In this document: positions 1 to 5,532 of the stretch, piece by piece
Layout: each line of letters opens with the position of its first letter
Position numbering within the stretch: position 1 is the stretch's first letter
Assembly (NCBI GenBank): GCA_000416085.1
Contig: KE356579.1
Span: forward strand, 2,880,609-2,886,236
Origin: a halophilic archaeon J07HX64
GTDB taxonomy: Archaea > Halobacteriota > Halobacteria > Halobacteriales > Haloarculaceae
Direction of reading: 5' to 3'
DNA: 5,628 bases
Program-made: the position numbers and the translations under genes
The notes under the pieces: generated by a model
Told to the model about the DNA's origin: nothing
What the model saw: the letters and a program-made list of their open reading frames with translations, nothing else
Database searches by the model: none

Positions 1-587
1 GTATCAGTGCACTACTGGTCATCCCGCTGGTCGTTGAGTTCGGTGCGATCGTTCTCCTGTTCTACGGCATCGGAACGACGCTCGTCGTTGGCTACACGGA
101 CCTGTTTGCTCGTATCGGACTCGGTGAGTTAGCCTGTGGGGTCGGATTGACACTGCTACCGACGGTGGCGATCGCATATATCCAGGCCGGAACGCTGCCG
201 GACCCGCTTTGGGCTACCCTCGTTCCGATGTTTATACTCGGATTCAATCTGTTGTTGCTCAACGAGTTTCCCGATATCGAACCCGACCAGGGGAACGGAC
301 GAGTAAACATCCCGATCGTGTTCGGTCGACAGGCCGCGGGGTATCTTTACTTTGCCCTCGTCGGACTGCTGGTGGTTGGCCTCCTCTACCCGATTGTCAC
401 AGGGCTCCTGCCGGTCACCGCCGCGCTGGCCATCCTGCCGGTAGCACTGCTGGCCCCGGTGTTCGAGGAGGTGATCCTCCAGAGCGACCCGACAGTCACC
501 GAGGGCGCACTGGGTAACCACGTCCTGTGGACACAGACCACGATCGTTGCACTCGGCGCAGGTATTGGGATTTCGGTTCTCCTGTGA
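1..587 (+). CDS. UbiA-family prenyltransferase, C-terminal part (MenA-like), 5'-truncated
   Basis: The frame is open from position 3 to the TGA at 585-587 and gives about 194 residues; the start lies off the left edge, and the in-frame TTG at 147 is internal. The protein is very hydrophobic, with about six membrane segments separated by short loops. The loop after the third visible segment reads NEFPDIEPDQGNGR, which fits the second aspartate-rich (DxxxD) motif of UbiA enzymes. These integral membrane enzymes use such motifs with Mg2+ to transfer a polyprenyl chain from its diphosphate to an aromatic or other acceptor. The first Asp motif would be off-window. The NEFPDIE wording and the halophile setting favour a MenA-like menaquinone enzyme, but lycopene elongase or another UbiA paralogue is possible. 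The family call is firm; the substrate is inference. No co-directional gene follows for 1.6 kb, so it probably ends its transcript here. Confidence 0.82.
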   Translation, partial: ISALLVIPLVVEFGAIVLLFYGIGTTLVVGYTDLFARIGLGELACGVGLTLLPTVAIAYIQAGTLPDPLWATLVPMFILGFNLLLLNEFPDIEPDQGNGRVNIPIVFGRQAAGYLYFALVGLLVVGLLYPIVTGLLPVTAALAILPVALLAPVFEEVILQSDPTVTEGALGNHVLWTQTTIVALGAGIGISVLL

Positions 588-1231
588 GTTGGTGCGGCCC
601 GGAGCCGTCTCACCCGGTGCCGTTTGCCTGACGGCTGTGACCGGAGCCGACGACCGGCGGACCATCTTTCCTGCAACACTCTGTATAACCAGCTACGAAA
701 CCCCCTCGGACCGTGACTCTGTCACGGTGTGGTCGGTGTCGTCGCGCTCGGGGCGACTGACAGTGGCCCCTGCAGGGTGATCGAACAACCGACCGAGATG
801 TCTCATCGCGGCGATATCAACGACTCGGCCTGATGCGAACACGCCGGTCGACCCTGTTGGCAGACTCGCCGGTGACGTCGTCTGTCTCGGATTCAAACAG
901 TTGGCGCTTGCGCGATGAATCGGATGTCAGAAAGTCGAATGGAGCTATCAGTGCCTCACAGAGTGGTTTCCGCGAACGACGACGAAGTCCTGAATCAGCC
1001 GGGGCCCGAACTGTTCAGCCGGTCAAAAATACGAGGCGGGGTCGGGAATCGTTCTGTTGGGGTAGCGACAATCCGTTACAGACCCCGACAGTATCGACAC
1101 CAGTTGAGGGACGAACCCGGCTGAGGGTAGTGACGACCAGGTTATGTGGTGTTGGTGGTGAGTGTTCGAAAGAGTCACCGAGTGAGCGGAGATATCATCT
1201 GCAGGAATCACCAGACAGCAGTGCGGTAGGA
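588..1231. other. Gene-poor spacer between the prenyltransferase and tRNA-Glu
   Basis: About 640 bp in which I see no credible gene. The open frames here have Arg/Ser-rich, non-acidic compositions unlike the haloarchaeal proteins beside them, show no recognisable domain, and some run into the tRNA. The stretch holds a perfect 8-bp inverted repeat at 710-728 and a 7-bp complementary pair at 1037-1043 and 1081-1087. It also holds TATA-like patches near 683-689 (TGTATAA context) and 1023-1030 (CAAAAATA context), neither of which leads into a supported gene. It lies on the 3' side of the minus-strand tRNA. It could be decayed sequence or hold an unannotated small RNA. Confidence 0.5.
710..728. 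repeat. Perfect inverted repeat with a 3-nt loop
   Basis: ACCGTGAC, TCT, then GTCACGGT form an 8-bp perfect inverted repeat with a three-base spacer. It lies about 120 bp after the prenyltransferase stop codon. As RNA it would make a stable small hairpin; as DNA it could be a dyad operator. No U-tract follows, so it is not a standard intrinsic terminator. I found no second copy in the window. Function unknown. Confidence 0.5.
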
Positions 1232-1306
1232 TGCTCCGACGGGGATTTGAACCCCGGTCATTGCCTCGAGAGGGCAATATGATTGGCCGGACTACACGAT
1301 CGGAGC
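1232..1306 (-). tRNA. tRNA-Glu (anticodon CUC)
   Basis: Read on the minus strand, the 75-nt gene folds as a full cloverleaf. The acceptor arms are GCTCCGA and TCGGAGC with discriminator A. The D arm is short, with a weak three-pair stem around the loop sequence AGTCCGGCCA. The anticodon stem is TTGCC/GGCAA around the loop CTCTCGA, giving anticodon CUC (Glu, codon GAG). The variable region is TGAC, and the T arm is CGGGG/CCCCG around TTCAAAT. The 3' CCA is not encoded, as is common in haloarchaea, so it would be added after transcription. There is no intron. GAG is the common Glu codon in acidic haloarchaeal proteins, including those in this window, so this is a heavily used isoacceptor. Confidence 0.96.
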
Positions 1307-1334
1307 ATGCAATAAAACGTAGTGAGGTATTGCG

Positions 1335-1344
1335 TTTAATAATT
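1335..1344 (-). promoter_or_regulatory. Putative TATA box (box A) for tRNA-Glu
   Basis: On the minus strand this reads AATTATTAAA, an AT-only run in GC-rich surroundings. Its centre is about 33 nt upstream of the first base of tRNA-Glu, which would place the start site just before the mature tRNA with a short leader. The position and composition fit an archaeal TBP site, but the match to the TTTAWA core is imperfect. Confidence 0.45.
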
Positions 1345-1450
1345 GCGCTTTCGGCCGGTCCGACAGCATGTGCCGGATCGGGTCTATCGCTGTCGAAAAC
1401 AGAACAGGGGTCAGATTCCGGACGCGGTCACGGAAGTTTCGAGACGAGAG

Positions 1451-1462
1451 CCTCGCGCGAGG
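1451..1462. repeat. Palindrome just after the dpsA stop codon
   Basis: CCTCGCGCGAGG is a perfect 12-bp palindrome starting 6 nt beyond the dpsA stop codon on the minus strand. It could mark the 3' end of the dpsA transcript, and a TTTT tract follows further on at 1396-1399 of the same strand. Archaeal termination depends mainly on U-tracts, and short GC palindromes arise readily in such DNA, so the role is uncertain. Confidence 0.25.
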
Positions 1463-1468
1463 GGGAGG

Positions 1469-2014
1469 TCACCGCATCGAGTTCTCGGTGACGAGCGTGT
1501 CGCCGTCGAGGAAGTGCTCGATGTGGTGGGCGTCCTCCTCGAGGTCGACGAGAATCCCGCGGAGGAGTTCGGCGGTCGCGTGGTCGCCGAAGTTCGTCGC
1601 CAACTCGACGTGGTCGCGGACGCTCTCGACGATGTCACCGTACATCACGAGGTCGTGCTCCAGCGATGTCCGGATCTCGTAGACGTCCTCGTCCTCGGGT
1701 TCGACCGGTGCGTACTCCTCGGCGGCCTTTGCGCCGGCGATCGGGGTACCACCGATTGCGCCGGTCCGCTCGGCGAGTTCGTCGATACCGTCCTCGGCGT
1801 TCTCGGCGGCCTCGTCAAGAAACAGATGGATGTCGCGGAACTCGGCACCGGAGACGTTCCAGTGGTGCTTCTTGAGCTGGTGGTACAGCACGTACAGCGA
1901 CGCGATATCCGTGTTCAGCGCCTCGACAATCTGCTCTGCCCTGTCCGTGTCGAGTCGGAGTTCGTTGTCCTCGACGGTTCCGAACCGCTGCAGGACTGTT
2001 TTCTGGGAGCTCAT
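1469..2014 (-). CDS. dpsA: DpsA, DNA-protecting ferritin-like protein
   Basis: The 181-residue product is close in length and wording to the haloarchaeal DpsA I know from Halobacterium. Dps proteins form hollow 12-subunit shells that oxidise Fe(II), usually using H2O2, and store it as a ferric core, protecting DNA from oxidative damage in the cytoplasm. The central region contains YHQLKKHHWNV, then EFRDIHLFLDE, then DELAERTGAIGG. The ferroxidase ligands H51, H63, D67, D78 and E82 are all present and fall at the same numbers as in E. coli Dps. The C-terminal helix contains EEDAHHIEHFL. The protein is acidic, as expected for a high-salt cytoplasm. The ATG at 2012-2014 suits the family length and sits about 28 nt from a TATA box. 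It is transcribed divergently from the ATPase cassette and co-directionally with tRNA-Glu. Nothing in it looks broken. Confidence 0.95.
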   Translation of the reverse strand: MSSQKTVLQRFGTVEDNELRLDTDRAEQIVEALNTDIASLYVLYHQLKKHHWNVSGAEFRDIHLFLDEAAENAEDGIDELAERTGAIGGTPIAGAKAAEEYAPVEPEDEDVYEIRTSLEHDLVMYGDIVESVRDHVELATNFGDHATAELLRGILVDLEEDAHHIEHFLDGDTLVTENSMR

Positions 2015-2041
2015 TACATTCCTTACTACTCGCTCCAGCGG

Positions 2042-2047
2042 TATAAA
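2042..2047 (-). promoter_or_regulatory. TATA box of dpsA, probably giving a leaderless transcript
   Basis: The minus strand reads TTTATA here, an exact haloarchaeal box A, with its downstream edge about 28 nt from the dpsA ATG. A start site roughly 25 nt downstream falls within a few bases of the ATG, so the mRNA is probably leaderless or nearly so. An AAGGA at 2020-2024 would lie at or before the transcription start, and so is unlikely to act as a ribosome binding site. Confidence 0.7.
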
Positions 2048-2249
2048 TCCTGCTATTGCAAAATCGAGTTTGGGATATTGAAAGAAATGTTTTGACTTTT
2101 CTGTGCTCGGGGGGAGCAGAGCGAGACAGGTAGGATGGTCCGGTGGCGGGGACCAGTTCAGAGGGGGGACAGGCCCCGAGGGAAGGCGGGTGTCTGTCGC
2201 ACGTCTGACGGTGAGTTATGTGTACGGGCAGGGGAGATAACGGTAACAG
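2048..2249. other. Divergent intergenic region upstream of the ATPase cassette
   Basis: This gap separates dpsA from the ATPase gene and should hold the promoters for both directions. AT-rich patches around 2071-2101 are possible TBP sites for the rightward cassette but would imply a leader of about 130-150 nt. A weaker GTTATGT at 2214-2220 is closer. TGCTC, GGGGG, GAGCA at 2104-2118 forms a 5-bp hairpin with an all-G loop. A GGGGAG at 2231-2236 lies 13 nt before the ATPase ATG and is a loosely spaced Shine-Dalgarno candidate. I cannot choose one promoter for the cassette. Confidence 0.4.
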
Positions 2250-4904
2250 ATGGGAGAGGAGACAGCGCGAATCACGGTGGCCGAGACGAGCGGCGGGTCC
2301 GGCGGGTCGAGGCCACCAGGCGAGACCGTGTCGCTCCCGATTGTGGAACTCCTGACGGGCCGCGGGTTCGTCACAGGAAAGTCCGGGGCCGGAAAGAGTA
2401 TCCTCGAAGGAACACCGGTGTACACCGAGAGCGGCCGCAAACCGATCGAGGCAGTCGAGCAGGGCGAGCGCGTGCTCTCACTGAACACGGACAGCTACAG
2501 ACAGGAGTTCAGAGAGGTACAGGCGACAATCGAGCACACGGACGACAGGCTCCTGCGTATCACCCTCGAGGACGGAACAGAGCTCGTCGGTACCGCAGAC
2601 CACAGCTTTCTCACGGCCGACGGTCTCGATATCGTTCCCGTTCGTGGCGACGAACTCGAGGAGGGGATGTGGATGCCGCTGTCTCGCGAACTGCCGAGTC
2701 CCGGGTCACTCGACGCGGTCGACCCGGAAGCGGGTGCCCGCGACACGGATCTCACCGTCGACGGCGGTGTCGTCGAGCACCGCCCCCGGACAGGGGAGAC
2801 ACTCTCGCTGACATTCGAAACCGGAGGAGAACTCGGCGTGTACCTCGCGGCGGGGTCGCTGGACGGCGGTGCAACTATCCGGGTCACAGATGTCGACGAG
2901 GGGGTGAGAGAGTTTCTCGAAACGCGCGGGTACGAGATTCAGGCCACCGTGTGCGAGAATGAGTCCCGGTCGCGTGCGGGGGCCCTCCGTTCGGCGTTCG
3001 GGCACGGGTCGGCGGACAGACGTCTCCCGGACTGGGTGTTCGACGCGCCGGCCCGGTTCCGTGCGGGGTTCGTGTCGGGCTACGTCGACGCCAGCGGAAC
3101 AGTCGACGAGAGCGGCGTCACCGTAACGGCGGAGTCAAGATCGGTGATAGCTGGGCTCGCGGAACTGCTTAGACAGTTCGGTGTCTCCACGACAGTCGGT
3201 GCAGTCGAAACCACACGCGAGGGCGAGAGGGAGGGTAGGACAAAAAACGAGGGGCAGAGACATCATCGTCTCTCGGTAGATTCGTTCTGTATCGAGCGGT
3301 TCCGGTCGGTGGTCGAGCTGAGTGTCCCGCGGGCGGGACGGCTCGACACGCTCTGTGAGCGGTCCGGAGAGCCGGATCAGTTCGACTCAGGGGACGTGAT
3401 TCCGAGCGTCGGTCCCGTGCTCGACACCGCGACCCGGGAGACAGCGCAGGGCGACCGGGACAGCGAGGAGGTCGCAGGCGTTCCGGTCCGGGAACTCGCC
3501 CGCCGGGGACAGCTCGACAGGGAGGCGTACGGCAGGGTAGTGTCGGAGCTGGGGGTCACCGGTCGGGCCCAGATGTTCGGGAGTTCGGACATCCAGTGGC
3601 GACAGGTCGCGTCCGTAGAGTCACTCGACGGGGAGCAGACGGTGTACGACCTCGACGTGGCGGGCAACGACAACTTCCTGGCAAACGGTGTGTTCGTGCA
3701 CAACTCAAACAGCGCGAGCGTCCTCGTGGAGAAGCTTCTCGACAACGAGTTCGGTCTGCTGATCGTCGACATCGACGGGGAGTACTACGGATTGAAAGAG
3801 GAGTACGAGATTCTGCACGTCGGCGGTGACGAGGAGTGTGACATTCAGGTCACGACCGAGCACGCCGGTAAGCTAGCAGAGCTCGCACTCGAGGGGAACG
3901 TCCCGATTATCCTCGACGTCTCGAGCTACCTCGACGAGTCGGAGGCGGAGACGCTGCTCACCGAGGTGGCCCGGAGCCTGTTTGCGAAGGGGAAAAAACA
4001 GAAACAGCCGTTTCTGTTGCTCGTCGAGGAGATCCACGAGTACATCCCGGAGCAGGGGTCGGTCGGGGAGTGCGGGAAGATGCTCATCAAGATCGGCAAG
4101 CGCGGCCGCAAGCACGGGTTGGGGCTGTGTGGTATCAGCCAGCGACCGGCCGATGTAAAAAAGGATTTCATAACCCAGTGTGACTGGCTGCTCTGGCACC
4201 GGCTGACCTGGCAGAACGACACCCGGGTCGTCCGGCGCATCCTCGACGGCAAGTACGCCGACGCGGTGGAGGATCTCGACGACGGCGAGGGGTTTCTCGT
4301 CACAGACTGGACCGAGGACGTCAGGCGGGTGCAGTTCCAGCGAAAGAAGACGTTCGACGCCGGGGCGACACCCGGTCTCGACGACGTCGAGCGACCCGAC
4401 CTGAAGAGTGTCAGCGACGACCTCGTCTCGGAGCTATCCTCGATAAGCGAGGCGGCGAGCACCCGCGAGGACCGTATCGCGGAGCTCAACACACAGCTCG
4501 AACAGAGAGAGCAACGGATCGAGGAGCTCGAAAGGGAGCTACGCGACGCCCAGAACCTGCGTGATCTCGCAAACCAGTTCGTCAGCGCGCTCACGGGTCA
4601 CCGGCCGACCGCCGGCAGCACCGAGCAGAACGGCGGTGACTTGCGGTCCGCGGCCAGGTGGCCGGGTGGCTGGCGAACAGACAACACGGGTGCCGCCGGG
4701 GTGAGTGACGAACCCACCGCCGGGGACGATGCGGGTGCAACCGTAGAAACCGACGAACCCACCACCGGCAACGACGCGGGCACAGCCCGGCGGCACGACG
4801 AGACCACCGCCGGGGGCAAGACAGGCTCCAGCAGGGGGAGTAACGGCCGGGCCGACGGTGAGTACAGCAGCAGCCATCGGCGACGGGGCGACAGCCGACG
4901 ATGA
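2250..4904 (+). CDS. HerA/DUF87-like P-loop ATPase interrupted by an intein
   Basis: The 884-residue precursor should splice to about 448 residues. An in-frame TAA at 2244-2246 lies just before the ATG, so no earlier start is possible. The host protein has a short N-terminal stretch, Walker A GKSGAGK at 43-49 completed by S486 after splicing, then LLIVDIDGEYYGL, which is typical of HerA/VirB4-like ATPases. It also has a Walker B-like LLLVEEIHEYIP (589-600) and a GISQRPADV segment (628-636), the usual place of a Q/R finger in this superfamily. A heptad-like coiled coil spans about 736-775, and a Gly/Thr/Asp-rich tail with 15-residue repeats follows. HerA-like enzymes are hexameric motors that move on duplex DNA, often with a nuclease partner. 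With only about 42 residues before Walker A there is no HAS-barrel, so this is not classical HerA. The stop overlaps the next gene by 47 bp, implying coupled translation. The exact role is unknown. Confidence 0.88.
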   Translation: MGEETARITVAETSGGSGGSRPPGETVSLPIVELLTGRGFVTGKSGAGKSILEGTPVYTESGRKPIEAVEQGERVLSLNTDSYRQEFREVQATIEHTDDRLLRITLEDGTELVGTADHSFLTADGLDIVPVRGDELEEGMWMPLSRELPSPGSLDAVDPEAGARDTDLTVDGGVVEHRPRTGETLSLTFETGGELGVYLAAGSLDGGATIRVTDVDEGVREFLETRGYEIQATVCENESRSRAGALRSAFGHGSADRRLPDWVFDAPARFRAGFVSGYVDASGTVDESGVTVTAESRSVIAGLAELLRQFGVSTTVGAVETTREGEREGRTKNEGQRHHRLSVDSFCIERFRSVVELSVPRAGRLDTLCERSGEPDQFDSGDVIPSVGPVLDTATRETAQGDRDSEEVAGVPVRELARRGQLDREAYGRVVSELGVTGRAQMFGSSDIQWRQVASVESLDGEQTVYDLDVAGNDNFLANGVFVHNSNSASVLVEKLLDNEFGLLIVDIDGEYYGLKEEYEILHVGGDEECDIQVTTEHAGKLAELALEGNVPIILDVSSYLDESEAETLLTEVARSLFAKGKKQKQPFLLLVEEIHEYIPEQGSVGECGKMLIKIGKRGRKHGLGLCGISQRPADVKKDFITQCDWLLWHRLTWQNDTRVVRRILDGKYADAVEDLDDGEGFLVTDWTEDVRRVQFQRKKTFDAGATPGLDDVERPDLKSVSDDLVSELSSISEAASTREDRIAELNTQLEQREQRIEELERELRDAQNLRDLANQFVSALTGHRPTAGSTEQNGGDLRSAARWPGGWRTDNTGAAGVSDEPTAGDDAGATVETDEPTTGNDAGTARRHDETTAGGKTGSSRGSNGRADGEYSSSHRRRGDSRR
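2397..3704 (+). mobile_element. Intein in the Walker A motif (Ser1...His-Asn/Ser+1), 436 residues
   Basis: Precursor residues 50-485. The left junction is GKSGAGK/SILEGTPVYTESG and the right junction is GVFVHN/SNSAS, so removal rejoins GKSGAGK to SNSAS and restores a standard Walker A. Block A starts at S50. Block B contains T115-A-D-H118 (TxxH). Block F reads VYDLDV (465-470). Block G ends H484-N485, with S486 as the +1 nucleophile. These are the residues needed for class 1 splicing by two acyl shifts and Asn cyclisation, using Ser rather than Cys at both ends. The size fits a full intein with an internal LAGLIDADG endonuclease domain. Codon use and GC content look like the host gene, so there is no sign of very recent arrival. 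An alternative junction one residue to the right at both ends is ruled out, since Asn must end the intein. Confidence 0.93.
2829..3329 (+). other. Degenerate LAGLIDADG endonuclease domain of the intein
   Basis: Approximate extent of the homing-endonuclease-derived part, precursor residues 194-360. Block C reads LGVYLAAGS (195-203) where active relatives have LGxYLAEGS-type wording, so the catalytic acid position is A201. Block D reads RRLPDWVF (257-264), the usual K-I-P-W region, with Arg in place of Lys. Block E reads GYVDASGTV (277-285) where the consensus is GxxDADGxV, so the second catalytic acid position is S282. The fold signature is intact, including the following LAELLRQFGV helix. Loss of both metal-binding acids predicts no DNA cleavage. 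The alignment is by eye. Confidence 0.75.
4707..4841 (+). repeat. Three in-frame 45-bp imperfect tandem repeats in the ATPase tail
   Basis: Units start at 4707, 4752 and 4797, each opening with GACGA. They encode 15-residue units beginning DEPTAGDDAG, DEPTTGNDAG and DETTAGGKTG. Over the first 30 bases of each unit, unit 2 matches unit 1 at 25 positions and unit 3 matches unit 1 at 22; the last 15 bases of the units diverge. The period keeps the frame. The encoded tail is acidic, Gly/Thr-rich and almost surely disordered, so unit number could vary between strains without harming the ATPase core. Confidence 0.75.
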
Positions 4905-5532
4905 GGGGCGGTTCAGCGCCGAGGAGGTGCTGTCGAGGCTGGACGAGGCGCCAGGTCCCGGAGGCGAGGTGTCCGGGGGACACACAGCGCGTGAGGAGGT
5001 CGAACTCGAACTAAACGCTGCCGGCGATGGGAGAGAGGGGGACGGAGAGCCGAGGGGGGTCGGTCGTGGCACCCGGACGACAGACGGTGGTGCGACCGGA
5101 ACAGGCGCAGGTCCGACCGACACCACGGGTCCGTCCGAGGGGGCGAGTCGCGGGGCTCACGAGGGCAGAGAGGCCGGCCAGAGCACGGCGCAGTTGCCCG
5201 ATGAGGAGCCCCTGGCGGTCAGAGAGCTGAAAGCCGAGGTGGGCGGATTAGAGACGAAAACCCGGCAGATGCTCGCGTTTTACTACGAGCACGGGCCGGC
5301 CTCGGCGCAGAGCGCACACTTCGCTGTCGGCGGTGACGGCGACCGGACACACGCCTACGCCCGCAACCGAACGTTGCGCACCCGTGGGCTCGTCTCACAT
5401 ATCGGCTGTGGCCGGTACGAGTACCACCTGCGCGAGCACCTCGAGGAGGAACTCGGTGACCGCGTCGACGACGGCGTCATCGAGGCGTACGCGACCGATA
5501 TCGAGCAAACTGCGCTCGATGTCGACTCCTGA
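4858..5532 (+). CDS. Haloarchaeal protein with C-terminal winged-helix-like domain
   Basis: The 224-residue product from a GTG at 4858 overlaps the end of the ATPase gene by 47 bp. I do not recognise a named family. Residues 18-32 (GRFSAEEVLSRLDEA) look like a short conserved helix and favour this start over the in-frame GTG at 4927. Residues about 34-117 are a Gly/Thr/Glu-rich, low-complexity linker. Residues about 120-195 look folded: LETKTRQMLAFYYEHG, then AHFAVGG, then AYARNRTLRTRGLVSHIG and GRYEYHLREHL. This helix, helix, Arg-rich recognition helix and small hairpin order suggests a winged helix-turn-helix that could bind DNA or the ATPase. An AGGGGGAG at 4833-4840 is 17 nt upstream, far for a ribosome binding site, so translation probably relies on coupling to the ATPase gene. 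DNA binding is inference; the gene is well supported by composition and context. Confidence 0.8.
   Translation: MSTAAAIGDGATADDEGRFSAEEVLSRLDEAPGPGGEVSGGHTAREEVELELNAAGDGREGDGEPRGVGRGTRTTDGGATGTGAGPTDTTGPSEGASRGAHEGREAGQSTAQLPDEEPLAVRELKAEVGGLETKTRQMLAFYYEHGPASAQSAHFAVGGDGDRTHAYARNRTLRTRGLVSHIGCGRYEYHLREHLEEELGDRVDDGVIEAYATDIEQTALDVDS

Noticed and set aside
156..665. 169-codon open frame on the minus strand opposite the prenyltransferase
   Set aside because: Its product has no recognisable domain and a shadow-like composition, while the plus strand encodes a clear UbiA-family protein with membrane segments and the DxxxD motif.
693..896. 67-codon minus-strand frame, possible small gene or remnant
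   Set aside because: No domain, no promoter or ribosome binding site at its start, and no similarity that I recognise; it may be chance.
833..1282. 149-codon plus-strand frame in the spacer
   Set aside because: It is Arg/Ser-rich, not acidic, has no motif, and its last 17 or so codons read through the antisense of tRNA-Glu.
1343..2095. 250-codon plus-strand frame antisense to dpsA
   Set aside because: It is a by-product of codon bias on the opposite strand; dpsA is unmistakable, with all ferroxidase residues.
2135..2962. 275-codon plus-strand frame overlapping the ATPase and intein start
   Set aside because: Its product is almost only Arg/Gly/Pro, typical of an out-of-frame reading of GC-rich haloarchaeal DNA.
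3232..3270. Local A-rich patch inside the intein as a possible insertion scar or internal promoter
   Set aside because: It stays in frame and simply encodes a Lys/Asn/Gln-containing loop in the endonuclease region; no TATA-to-start arrangement follows.
3926..4594. 222-codon minus-strand frame opposite the ATPase core
   Set aside because: Ser/Arg-rich shadow; the plus strand there carries the Walker B and SQRP motifs.
4707..4841. CRISPR-like array
   Set aside because: The 45-bp units are contiguous, imperfect, in frame and without spacers, so they are protein-coding tandem repeats.
4539..5126. 195-codon minus-strand frame rich in Pro, Ser and Gly
   Set aside because: It lies opposite the low-complexity ATPase tail and the wHTH linker and mirrors their repeats; no independent signal.
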